Shown: positions 10,576 to 22,117, counted from the stretch's first letter. The stretch: 64,000 bases of DNA from Isoetes taiwanensis (GCA_021234155.1 JAJEKV010000003.1:28133166-28197165), one strand, 5' to 3'. Notes: a model not told the origin generated them from the letters alone. Translations and numbers: made by a program.

Positions 10576-13570
10576 TTAATGTAAAAAGAGGGACAAGCAA
10601 GTATGCTGGTCCCAATACCTCTTCAGGTGCAGGATGTTGATAGGATTTGGCAGTGGCATCCCTGAAGCAACTTCTTGTAGCCAATAAGAATTAGTACCTG
10701 CAGGACCCAACACTACAAAGGGCCCTTCCCAAATGTTATCAAATTTGCCAGCTGAATCCTCCTTTGACTTGTTCCATTTGAGAACAAGCTCCCCTTTTTT
10801 AAAAGTGCCTTGTATTTTGTGTGCAGCCTTGAATGCAGCCAGATCTTTAGCCTTTTTCAACAAGTTTGTGTTCTCAGCTTCCATTCTGTACTCATCCAAA
10901 TGTAGCAGGGCATCCTGTCTTTCCTGTAGAGCATGTTCAAAAGGTAAGCACAATTTGTGAGCTAATCTCAAGGAAGGTAATTCGAGTTCTACTGGTAGAA
11001 CTGCCTCTATGCCATAAACCAAATTGAAAGGTGTATGATTTGTAGCTGTTTTGATAGTGACTCTATAAGCCCAAAGGGCATCCACTATTTTGATATGCCA
11101 ATCCTTTTTGTTAATCTCCACGCTTTTACGCAAGATATTTTTCAATACTTTGTTAGTAGCTTCAAATTTTGTCCATTACCCCGAGGATAATATGAAGAAC
11201 TTTTGGTGTGCTTGACCTTCAAAATGCTCAACAAATTAGCAATGACTTCATTAACAAAGGGGGTACCTCTATCGTAATGTATCCGAAAGGAATACCAAAC
11301 TGGAGCAAATAAATGCATGTAAAAATCTTGCGCTTGTAAGAGCATTAGCTTGTCTCAAAGGTATAGCCCCTCGCCCACTTAGTGAAATAATCAGAGCCAC
11401 AATAATATGCTGATGTTGACCTGCAGAGGAAGGATTAATAGGACCAATATAATCTAGCCCCCAGATTTGAAAAGGTCCTGGAGATATGATAGGATTTAAG
11501 GCAGCTGGCAATAAAATTCTTTTACTAAAAATTTGACATTGATGGCAAGTCTTTATAACCTCATAGCAATCTCTAAAAACAAGAGGGCCAATAATATCCG
11601 GACACGAGAATCTTTTTGCAAAGTGGTATCCCCGCAAAATGTCCCCCACAGATACCTTTTATGCATCTCTTTAATGATCAAGGCGATTCTTCTTCACTTA
11701 CACACCTCAGCAAGATTCCATCCCTGTTGACTTTGCATAGGATATTTTCTATCAGCTTGAATTGTCTGCACTTGTCCTTAAGTCTTCTTTTCTGACTTGG
11801 AGTGAGGTTTGGAGAAGTGAATCCATGTTGCAAAAAATCCCTAATAGGTTGCTGCCATTCTCCTTGGGCTTGATCTCCCTGAGTTACTTCCAAATGTGCT
11901 ACTGCAAATGAAGTGTCAGTAGTATTCAATTCATCCTCATGATCAAAAAATATATAAGGCAAGTAGAGGCTAGGATTTCGTGTCAAGTGCAACTCTTTTA
12001 CAGAAATATCATAACTCCCACCTCTGGATCTTTGGTTTATTAGTTGCTTTACCAAATAGCAATCCCATTGGATTTTGCTTCATATGAACTTGAACTTGGC
12101 TTTTCAGAAGTAGGTGCCCCTGCCTATTGATGAGGAACATGAGAGCAACAGCACTTTTTTCTATTCTGGTATATCTTTCTTCAAGAGCAGACCATTGCTT
12201 GCTTGCAAAAACTATGGTGTGCTTATCCTGCAAAATGGCTAAACCTAAAGCCTTTTTAGTAACAATGATATAAACCTCAAATGGCAGGCTCAAATCTGGT
12301 TTTTTTAAAAGAGTAGCTTCACATATGGATAAAATAAGAAAGTCAAAAGCTTCTTGGCACTCTGGAGTCCATGTGATAGGTATGTGCTTGCTTTCAGATT
12401 TAGAAAACTTCCCTATCCTGGTCAACCTAGAGATAGGACTTAAGATATGAGCAAAATTTGGAATATACATCCTAAGGAAACTTGTCATACCAATGAAACT
12501 CTTAACCTGCTTCAAATTCTTGGGAGGTACCAGTTTTTTGAGAGCTTCAACTTTATATTGAGCAACTTGAATACCTTGGCTGGATACCTCATGTCCCAAG
12601 AGCTGTCCTTTGGATGCAAAAAAGATGCATTTTTTTGGATTTAGATTGACTCCTGAAGTCCTGCATAAAGAACAGATTTTTGCAAGCAATTCCACATGGT
12701 TATTAGCATGAGAACCCAAGCAAAGGTCATCCAAATACACTCTAAATTCTTCAGCAGCCATGGTTTTGAAAATGACATCCATTGCTCTTTGGAAGGTAGT
12801 GGGGCATTCATTAGGCCAAATGGCATTCTTTTCATAGCATAAGTACCCCAGGGAGTGATAAATGAAGTCTTTGGCTGGTCTTTCTCTTTGATACTAATCT
12901 GCTTGAACCCTGAAAAACCATCCAAAAATGAGTACATGTCTTTCCCTGCAACAACATATAGAATTTCTTCCAAAAAAGGCAGGGGATAACAATCCTTTAT
13001 AGTGGCTTTGTTCAAATCTCGATAATCTATGCAAATTCTCAAAGTTCCATTCTTTTTTTCCACTGGAACAATGCAGGATACCCATTCAGGGTTGATGATC
13101 TCTACAATGACACCTGCATCCAACATCTTATGCAATTCATCTTTGATTAGATCTAAAAGTGAAGCATTTATTCTTTTTAACTTCTGGAAAACAGGCTTAC
13201 AGCCTTCCTTAATTTTAATTTCAAATTGACATACCTCCTCTTTGATACCAATAAGCTCAGAATAATCCCAAGCAAACACATCACTTCTCTCTTCAAAGAA
13301 TTTATTGATCTCTTCCTTATTTTGTGTGTCAAAAAGATCTCCCACAAACAGAGTTCTTTCCTGACCAACTTCATTGATTGCCTTTTCCTGGGATGCATTT
13401 ATAACTAGTATGGGACAGAGCTCCTTAGCCTCATCCTCATCGAAATCTTCCTCTGGTATAGCTCCCTCAGATAAATAAGTCATCAAAGTGTCTCTGCACA
13501 AAGCATCAGCTTCCCAATTCTGCTCCCTTGGGATATGAGTAATTTCCCAAGAGGTAAAATGAGCAAGCAT
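10576..13570 (-). pseudogene. Ty3-gypsy polyprotein (RT, RNase H, integrase), frameshifted
   Basis: On the minus strand the segments follow in order. An upstream part (13,570-12,641) has IPREQNWEADALCR, like the tail of an RNase H, then RT motifs (KNGTLRICIDYRDLNKAT, SFLDGFSGFKQI). A frameshift near 12,790 leads to the RT catalytic VYLDDLCLGS and RNase H (12,782-12,009). A linker (12,055-11,678) is followed by the integrase zinc domain CHQC and core GLDYIGP (11,649-11,269), then YDRGTPFVNEV and the integrase C-terminus ending NILHLKRYW (11,145-10,576). At least four frame changes make it non-functional. The domain order and YLDD are typical of Ty3-gypsy; the HxPREQNxxADAL segment suggests the Tat group with a second RNase H. 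Gag and protease are not recognisable. Confidence 0.93.
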
Positions 13571-14633
13571 TCCCTGTTATTATATGCTATATATTACAAA
13601 GAAGCAAATAACCTTGCAAAGAAACCTTGCCGCTGTTGATGTTGTGTTGCCGAATGAAGCTGTTCTGTGTTTTGCGGTGGAAAAATGATGGAAGGTGGAG
13701 TGGACCGGATAATCCGGTGGAAAAGAAAACGTATGCACTACAAAAAAAAACAGGTGAAGGGAAATTGTGCCGGAAATGATGCAGGCACTTGGATATGGGC
13801 TTTTCCATACACTTCTGAATGTATTGCTTGCTGAAAACAAAAGATAATCTGAAGCAAAATCTAAAAGCAAAATCGAAAGATGAAATATGCAGAAATGAGG
13901 AATTAATGACCAGAAATTCAGAGAATTCAAGAATTAATGAAAGAACTACCTCAAATAGATGAGCTCCGTTCTCCATAGCCATGCCATTTGGGTACTTGAG
14001 AAGAAACAGAGGAGGTAAATCAATCAGAGCTCTCCTTCCATAAAATTGAGTTCTAAACAGACATAAAAATGCTTACTTGTAGTATAATCCAAGCGATAAT
14101 AGAAATGGATTTTTTTTTTTCTCCAATCTACTGTTGTCCAAAATCCAAGAGCATACTAAATCCTAGAAAGGATCGCGTACCCAGTTTGCCATTCAGAAAG
14201 ATCGTTGCTGCAAATGACACCTCCACTCTTTGATTCCGCAAGATCTAGCTGCAAATGCATGGCGGATAAGAACATGGTTGTAAAATAGAATTTTTACTAA
14301 AAAACAAATTTCTTATCGTTCAATGATGCAAAACATTTGGAACACAGATTAATAGCCGCCTTTGCTAGAAGGACCGTTCAGATCTCGGACGAATCCGATG
14401 ACAGCGGAAGAAAGAGCAAAAGTAGCAGAAGGAAAGATAAGCCAGCGACAACGAAAGAAAGATCGAAAGCAGAGAATGAAAGATAAAGAAAAAACGAACA
14501 GAGAGTGATCTGACCTCCAAACACAAACATCGACGCACACATTCAAAATAGTCCCGAAAAATTGTCTCGCTTGTCTCGCAGGGGGAGAGGGAACGCCGCA
14601 TGCGTCTGCACATGTGGCATTCCGGAAAGAAGA
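13571..14633. other. Helitron 2 5' region, no gene recognised
   Basis: Short overlapping open frames on the minus strand (13,580-13,982 and 14,349-14,679) are rich in phenylalanine and serine and match nothing I know. The Helitron 5' end (TC on the minus strand) is at 14,633. Confidence 0.5.
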
Positions 14634-14645
14634 TTGTCCTTATAA

Positions 14646-14993
14646 GGGACGCTTCACATGTGACAGAAAACATATTCACATGTTAATTTTTTTTGACGGA
14701 CGGCTCAACGTCCAAACCGTTGGACGTCAAACTGCTCCAGCTGTTCTTGATCGACCGGCTACTTCAGCGTTTGGACGTCTTGACCTCCGTTTCTAGTAAT
14801 TTTCGGTTTCACCTGCAGCAATAGGTAAAATCTTGAAGCAATCTTGAAGTTCGGTGGTGCAAAAACAGCGATGGAGTAGCAAAAACCGGTGATGGTGTAG
14901 CAATCTTGAAGTCCAGCATGTGAACGCCTCAAAATTCTTGCTGGAGACGTTCACATTGGGGAGGAGCCGGAGACGCTACATGTGAGGCGTCCC
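14646..14993. mobile_element. 348-bp PIF/Harbinger (Tourist-like) MITE, only in copy A
   Basis: Terminal inverted repeats GGGACGCTTCACATGT (left) and GGGACGCCTCACATGT (right, reverse complement) are flanked by TAA at 14,643-14,645 and 14,994-14,996. Copy B has a single TAA at 27,622-27,624, so this is a 3-bp target duplication, as in PIF/Harbinger. No coding region. It landed 12 bases from the Helitron 2 border. Confidence 0.88.
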
Positions 14994-14996
14994 TAA

Positions 14997-16580
14997 TAGG
15001 CTTTAACAATACGTGTCATGTTGGGACATGTAACTCCTTATGCAACTTGTAGGTGGCTATAGTAAACCATATGATTTGGCACGTGTATCTCCAGTGCTCT
15101 CTAGTTTGGATCATTCTAGAGTTCCGTGGTATGCAAACAACATCCGAGAAAAAGATATTGAGAGAAAAAAATGCCATCTATACTCCATTAAGATTTTGAG
15201 TAAACTGTGAGAAGTCAATGTTGTCTGCTCTTACATGGGATCTCAAATCAATAACATACTCATGAGCCAGTTTAGGTTTCCCTCAACCACATGGATATTC
15301 AAAACACTGGAGTAACAAATAATAATATCTGCAACAATGAAAACATCCAGTAGCCTACTTTTCCATGCACCAAAGACAAAGCAAATACACAAACTAATTG
15401 AATCGTTTCTTCATCCAAAGACAGATAATGCAATAAGGGCAAGTATTATGATTGGAAGAGGACTTACACAGCAACTGCACCTTTCTGATTGTAACCGAGG
15501 AACAAATAGTGGAGCGAAATCTCCTTCCTTGCATGTGCATGCCGAGATGGAAAGGGAAATTAGAGATAAAGTTAGAGACGCATACAATCATCAAGGAACG
15601 CCATATATCTGACGGAATATTTGCCTACGAATACAGAAGAATGAATCTGGGCCGAAAACTTGGGCAGAAAATGAAAATTGGATACTGCAATCTAGGGTTT
15701 AATTAAATATCATCAAAATTGATAAATGCATATACCGGTCCTTCAGTATGATGGAAGAACCGATCCTTCCATATGACGAATCTGGCAAGAAGAAATCCAC
15801 GGCACTGACGGGAACGCCGGAAACCACTTCCAAACATCACAGAAAATAAAACTCTCTACTCCAAACTGCTAACATCATCGTCATCATCTCTGCTAAAAAT
15901 TAAATGCAATATCTGGAAGGATATCTGTGGCCTACATGCTGGGGAATCCGCCAAGGGACGATTAACCCAAAAATCTGAACTTCCCAGGAAAATCCACAAC
16001 CCCGATTTTTGGACTGCTGAATTTTTTTCCCGGGGACTAAAAGCGTTGAAACCTCAAAAAATTAACCTTAGAAAAAATTCCAAAAACTTTTTGGGACCTC
16101 GGAAAAACCAAATTTAAACAATAGGATTCTGGACTGGAATTCCATAAATTTCATCCCCTGCTTGAAAATGTCTCTCCACAACAGACAGACAAGTCATGCT
16201 TCCTCACACTCTGAGCTGAAAGTATCACTAGGTTATGTTTCTCTCCTTTTACGGCTTGCACTTCTCGTAGTGCTTTTAGATTCCTTACTAATTTACTTTG
16301 AGCATAGAGAATCTGCAGTATTATTTGTCATGGTATAATGAATTTGCCATACATCTTTATTATTTTTCTTTGAACACATCTTTCACCAGGAAATCTGTGG
16401 TATTGTTTGTTGAATTTGAAACCTCTCATTGCAAACCAGTAATCAAGACCATACTATATCATAAAATATGTCAGCAAGAGGGAACTAATTTCGAGCATTA
16501 TGCAACTGATTAACGACAATTACAGTACGTATGGAACTCTACAACCATGTCTAATAACCATATAGCAATGATAATCAACA
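14997..16580. other. duplicated non-coding tract (copy A)
   Basis: Matches copy B 27,625-29,208 with few differences. Small open frames (for example 15,337-15,706) are present in both copies but overlap on both strands and show no family signature, so I do not call genes. Confidence 0.55.
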
Positions 16581-16919
16581 TCCTATATAATAAAATTATC
16601 ATGTATATCTGTCCTGAAATTATCCTGTATGCTGTCCTGAATCTCGCCCTAGATCGGATGGCTTAGATCTAAGGGCAGATTGATCAGACGGTCCAGAGCT
16701 AGAGTTCAGTTGAGAACAGACGGGTTAGGGCTAGATTGATCTAGGGCTGGGTTCTAATGGCAAAGCTCACAACCCTCTATTCCGCTCGCTTGGGCTGGAT
16801 TGATTTAAGGCTGGTTTGAACGGCATCAAAACATTATGTTCTGCCATGGCCGAACTTGCTGTCTCTGGGAGCATTCATCGGACCAAGCATGGCCTCCAGA
16901 CCTCCAGCTAGTTCTGTAT

Positions 16920-17085
16920 TTCTTCTGCTATGCCAGACCACGATTTACACATGTCAGTTGAAGCAAATTCATTCTGTGATTCGTCTGCTATGCCAGGCCA
17001 TGATTTACACGGGTCAGTTGAATTGAAAGCTTATGGATTTACACAAATTAATTCACGATTTACACAGGCCAGTTGAAGCCGAAGC
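16920..17085. repeat. approx. 60-bp tandem repeat, about 2.5 units
   Basis: Units contain TCTGCTATGCCAGaCCA, GATTTACAC and GTCAGTTGAA in the same order, with the last unit partial (near 17,052). Copy B has the same at 29,548-29,713. Confidence 0.7.
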
Positions 17086-17714
17086 TTATGGATTTAAAAA
17101 GGCCATATGTTTATGAAATGGAGTGATCTTTCATCGCTCCTACATTTGTACATATCAGGGCTTCTGTATCCAGGTAGTTTGAGTGCACATATCGCACAAA
17201 AGCACTGTTTCATTATATATGGACTTTTTCTGAGTCCATACGCCTCCGAAATTGACGCAAATTTCTGGAATATTATGGTTTTTTTTAATAGAATGATGAA
17301 AATTTTCGGGAAGCGTGTAGGTAGGTGAGATGGCAGGTGTTGTTTCTATTAAGACAAGGAAGACACAGCAAACTCGGGGTCGCGGAAATGTGCCTTCCGT
17401 ATAAGAGGTGTTGCTAGTCAAGCTTTCCCAAATGATCACTACAACTAGAAAATAGAGTGTATTATGCACAATAAGATGAGATAGAACAACCTTAAGATAG
17501 TAAAAGTTTAGATAAAGTCCATAGTTTTAAAGAGTTCGTATGTAGCTTTTGAAAGTAAAGTAATATGTTGACAATATTTTAGAGTCAAATGTGCACAAAG
17601 CTAGGCCCAAATTCCGATTCTCATCGGCACATAAATATAAATCACGTTCCAGTAAAATCTCAAAATGCGCAAATCTAACTACATATATAATACAGTTGGC
17701 AACATTGATGCCTC

Positions 17715-18800
17715 AAATTGGGATTAGCCCTATTTTGGGAGGGGCCTTTCGAAAGCAAGAGATGATCTCAGACAAAGTCATCAATAAGTGCTGAAGTCCC
17801 TAATCTCATCTTCTTCACACACATGGACACCCGCCCGCCCATATTTGAGGTACTAAATTTGGGGCATGTAATCTACTCTTCATACAGATGGGACTCCAAA
17901 TTGGGCGTACGCCATGGTGGCAATATATATGTTTTTCAAGCATAACTTGTATCTATCTCGAAGTTCGTTTTTCAAAGTTCTTTAGCTTGTTGGAAAGCTA
18001 ATTAGAGACTTTGGCAAAGTCACTAATCACGCATACTATTTAGACAAATGGGGTCCCAAATTGGGGGCCCGCCCAATTTGAGGGGCTCCATAGTGGAAGC
18101 ATATAGGTTTTTCAGTATCACTCTTGCATCCGGACTCTGTCCTCGATGTTCTTTAGCTTGTTGGAAAGCTTGTTCAGAGGGCTTTGGTAAAGTCACTATG
18201 AAGCATACTATTTATACAAATGGAGCCCCAAATTGGGCGCCCGCCCAATTTGAGGGGCTCCATGGTGTATAGGTTTTTTGGCATAACTCTTGCATCCGGA
18301 CTCCGTTTTCGATGTTCTTTAGCTTGTTGGAAAGCTTGTTCAAAGAGCATTGATGAAATCACTAATAGACATAGTATTTACACAAATGGGACCCCAAATT
18401 GGGCGTCCGCCCAATTTGAGAGGTTCCATGATGGCAGCATATAGATTGGAAAAGTCACTAATAGGACACCCCATTTACACAAATGGGACTCCAAATTGGG
18501 CAATTTGAGGGGTCCATGAAGGTAGCATATAGGTTTTTCAACATAAAGCAAACATACACTTCACACAAATGAGGCCTCAAATTGGGCGCCCGCCCTATTT
18601 GAGGGGCTCCATATGGCCGCAGTGCCAATGGAAATTAAGCAAAGAATATACTCCACTTGACAACACTGGAGTCTCAAATTGGGCGCTTGCCCTATTTGAG
18701 GGACCTTCCTCGCAAGAGAACAAGTGGGAAAACTCAATAATATATCTATTCTTACGCAAATTGGGTCCCAACTTGGGACTTGGACTATTTGAGGGTGTTC
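17715..18800 (+). repeat. tandem array with a GC-rich palindrome (copy A)
   Basis: Nine units each carry an inverted-repeat core, AATTGGGCG facing CGCCCAATT, usually followed by TGAGGGGCTCCAT. Core starts are near 17,715, 17,898, 18,058, 18,230, 18,396, 18,493, 18,579, 18,676 and 18,758. Spacing is about 160-183 bases in the first half and 82-97 in the second. Longer units also share TTCTTTAGCTTGTTGGAAAG. Open frames across the array are by-products of the repeat. Copy B has the same array at 30,358-31,440. Confidence 0.85.
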
Positions 18801-20249
18801 TCTGCTAATGGGCAAAGTGCATGCCCAAAAGCAAGGGATATGCATCTCCAAAAGTAAGAAAAAGAAGGGTTATGCATGCCAAAAAGCATGGGAGTAGCAT
18901 TTTATGTATGCATATAGAGCATGCAAAGAGGACAAACTATACAAAAGGAACAAAAGCAATAAACACATGAGATGCGCTTACCATTTGCGGTCTTGGATAT
19001 GCATACACTTCAAAGTATCTTCTAGATGATGGGCGCCTTCCTAGAGGAGCACATAATGGAGGAGAATAGAGAAGAATAATAGCTTACCTCTATTGTGAGG
19101 GAAGAGCATCTTCAGTTAAAGTGTAACATAATAGAAAATAAAGAATAAAGAGGAAGAATAGCTTACCTCTGGTGTAAGTGGCAAATGCTCTTGCTTCCTC
19201 AAAGGCGCTAAAAGGCACCTAAAGAAAACGGGTGGAGAGGCTTTGAAAAAAGGACACGTGGCTAGTGCCCATTCAATTTCTAAAGCACCCCCATCCCCCG
19301 CCAACTCGATTTAAATGTCAAATTTTCAATTTCCCCCCAAAATTTTCCTCCCGCCCGCCTGTTTGAATTTCGAATCCCCATTCACTTCCAGGAATCCTTG
19401 AGCGCCCATGTTAGCAACTTCGAGCTTGATGGCGCCTAGCGACTTTGTGCCTCCATTGCCTCTACTATCTTCTAAATAGAGGTATTTACATATTATATTG
19501 ATTATGTAGCTTTCACCAATCTATGTTTTGGTTTATCTTGTGAACGTTATCGCCTAGTTCTTTTCTTTTCATTGGGGTGTGATCTTGTGTGATTGACGAG
19601 TTACTTTTACTGATAACCTAGTTCTTTTCTTTTCATTGGGGGTGATCTTGTGTGTGATTGAAGAGTTACTTTTACTATAGTTATTCCAGTATATAATGCT
19701 ATATATCCATTCTTATTTAATATTTCTTCTCAATGTTATATATCCGTTCTTTCTTTGTTTATTGTTTATTATTTCTTTCCAGTATCATGTGCCCCTCTTA
19801 TTCAGTTAACTTGAATGTTCTATTAGAGCCATCCAAAAATGTTGTGTCATCACACAAGCCACGATTCATGAGATGCACTTTGCTTCCCTATCTAGGTTAT
19901 GAAATGCATTTTGCTTTGCTATAAATTGGGCTGTTGCCCAATAAGTTTATACATGATATAACACTACGGGTGAGTTTTCCCAGGTGTAAAACATACTTAC
20001 CTATTGTCATAACATGACATGTCATTATGCATGGCATGCACACTGCTTATGAAATTGGGCGGTCGCCCAATATGATAGACAATTATGCTGTGACAATTTA
20101 TCTAATTTATGTGACTGCTTACACATATCATGATTCATGACTTTGTTTTGTTTTGCATCCCTGTTTATCACTGTTTACACATAAACCTGGTCATAATATA
20201 ACAATTGATTATGCATGTCATATACTGATATCATATCAAAGAGAAGAGT
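18801..20249. other. non-coding duplicated tract with isolated palindromes
   Basis: No gene is recognised. Further copies of the palindrome core stand alone at about 19,924 and 20,051, and just beyond at about 20,307 and 20,423. A 60-base near-duplicate (CCTAGTTCTTTTCTTTTCAT) repeats near 19,552 and 19,616. Confidence 0.55.
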
Positions 20250-20690
20250 TCGTGAGATGTACCTGCTGCAGTAATCTACCCAGAAAGCATTTTATATTCA
20301 CCATTTAAATTGGGCGACTGCCCTATTTACAAGCTTTTTCACCAGAAACTTCCATATCTATCATCCCCTGTTCACAGATTAAGATTCAAAAGATTCATTT
20401 AAATCCTTATTTTTAAACCGTTTAAATTGGGCGATTTTGCCAGAAAATATTCCACTGACCTTCGCATGGTTTTGTGCTGTTGATTCTGGATGAATCCTTA
20501 TCTAAAAAGCTTCATTAAGAAGCCTAACAAAATAGAAGCCATAGCCTACCGGAATGGATTACTTGCTCCAGTTGTTTCCTGCTTGCAGCGGAATTGCAGC
20601 CTCCGATCTTCTAACTTCAAAGCTGTTGCTGCATCTCCCAGAACTGTGTTGCAGGTACCGATGGGGCATGCATCTGAATCGGCCACAACC
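20250..20690. other. segment with unusually clustered A/B differences
   Basis: The flanking duplicate sequence is nearly identical between copies. This 440-base stretch and its partner (33,626-34,070) differ at many small clustered sites. Copy A often reads CAG or CTG where copy B reads a CG-containing word, for example TGCTGCAGTAAT against TGCTGCGCAAATAAT. No gene is supported. Confidence 0.6.
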
Positions 20691-22117
20691 AAGTGCTCAT
20701 CTTCGTCATTGCCATCGCCCAGCTCCGCCGCCGGCCTGTTACGTTAAGATATTAGAGTTAGATAATTGTTTGCCCTAAGTTAATGGTTGCCTATTTTTAT
20801 GTTCCCCCTTTTTTTAGGTGTATTCGAAGCATAGCCTATATTATTCTTCCATATCTAATTTAAATTCATGTATAAGGGTAAGACAATTGAGACATGGCTT
20901 GGTAGCGACCCGCGGAGACCCTTACAATATCATAACTGGGGATGCTGCAGTTCGTCTCAATTTTATCATTTTCTAGAAGTCTTCGAGTTTGCTTCACCTG
21001 CGGCGACGGTTATCCACAAGGATCCCACAAATTAGCATTCCCACAAATTAACATATTCTTGGCACTCACCTACAACAATTAAGTAATGCTTGATATCTCT
21101 ATGAATTTATTAGACAATTAGCATTGTACTACCAAGAACTTCTTTCAAGCTCTTTGGTGGGCATCAAGGTCAAATCCTCCAAGAACAATTAGTTAAATTC
21201 AAAAGCATTCAACAAATTTGATGCCACCATCATAGTTGTGTACTCAAGCTTTTCAAATTAGCAATGACCAAGAGACCGACTTCAAAGACGATGGAAAAGA
21301 AAGAAATCAAAATGAATCTAAATGAGAGGAATTGATATAAAGGATGAGCGTCTCACAGCATTAAAGACCAAGAGCTAAATGCACCCTAGGGCACAAGAGA
21401 AAAACATTGACATCTAGGCCAACAGTATCATGAAGTCTTTGTTCATTGACAGGTTTCCAACTTAGCCCTAGCAATGCTGGACTTTATTTTCTATACAAAA
21501 CTAATGTTCTTGGAATTCTAAAAGATCATTATGCTTAGCATGCCACTACAATGTAATAGAATGGTATCCACATTAATCCTTAGCCAACCTTATGACATTC
21601 GTATACAAAGCCAATACATGTTTCAAACACAACCAACCAATGGATTCATAGAACAAAACCAACCATATTATCATGGGACTTTGCGAGACAACAAAAGCAA
21701 ATTCTAAGAATAATGGCGCAACATCCACTAACACCAACATGAAGGGAAAGAGGGAGGGTTACAATAGCTGGAACAACACCTCGGTGTCATTGTTGCTTCA
21801 TCATTTGCAAGTTTCCAAGCTGGGCATCGTTACTAGTTAATAATAGTGTAATAGAGCATTAACAATTTAAAACTAGTGTGGCAAATGGATTTGTTATGTC
21901 AAACAAATTCGTGCATAAATAGCTACATATAACATAGTTTTTAGATGATTCAATACCTAGGAATATACTTTTCTTAAGAGAATCCTAAATATGTGCCATT
22001 CTATGCCATGAGCATGTCAATTCAAGCTATAAGCCTGTTACAAACACAAATCTAACGGCTGCAAAGTATGTAAAATCCAACATAGGTAAAAGATATATAA
22101 CACTTTTTAGGTAGTAG
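20691..22117. other. end of duplication and unassigned spacer
   Basis: Similarity to copy B ends at about 21,041 within GATCCCACAAATTAGCATTCC. Beyond it the sequence is AT-rich and unrecognised, apart from the Helitron-like 3' end at 21,819-21,836. Confidence 0.5.

Larger units (their letters stand above)
3402..14633 (-). mobile_element. 11.2-kb Helitron (Helitron 2), only in copy A
   Basis: The left end, read on the minus strand, is a hairpin (TGCCTGGC...GCCGGCA, 3413-3430) followed by CTAG and then host T. The right end is ...GA next to host T, so the minus strand begins TCTTCTTTCC. Copy B has the uninterrupted target ATTCTTA|TTGTCCTTATAA at 27,612/27,613. The insertion therefore lies exactly between A and T with no target duplication, the hallmark of Helitrons. 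No Rep/helicase gene is visible, so it is non-autonomous. It carries a gypsy pol fragment, a long-TIR element, telomere-like motifs and minisatellites, either captured or inserted later. Confidence 0.85.
16581..21836 (+). mobile_element. candidate plus-strand Helitron (5' TC end at 16,581, 3' CTAG end at 21,836)
   Basis: After host A, the left end reads TCCTATATAATAAAATTATC, typical of plant Helitron 5' termini, followed by a GATCGGATGGCTTAGATC tract. The right end reads GCTGGGCATCGTTACTAG followed by T. It matches the last 18 bases of Helitron 1 (GCTGGGCACCGTTACTAG) at 17 positions, although the left arm of the hairpin is not conserved. No Rep/helicase is seen. The two ends may not belong to one element. 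The 5' end is shared with copy B (29,209); the 3' end lies beyond the duplicated part. Confidence 0.55.

Noticed and set aside
17715-18800. CRISPR-like array (repeated palindromes at regular spacing)
   Set aside because: Plant nuclear DNA, the sequences between palindromes are themselves repeats, and spacing is irregular; no cas genes.
18048-18851. Several open frames with repeated SLACWKACS-like peptides on both strands
   Set aside because: By-products of the palindrome-bearing tandem array; units contain no gene and the frames change between copies A and B.
20490-20778. Frame starting MNPYLKSFIKKPNKIEA present in both copies
   Set aside because: The two copies diverge with frame-breaking replacements in this stretch and the peptide is not conserved after about 27 residues.
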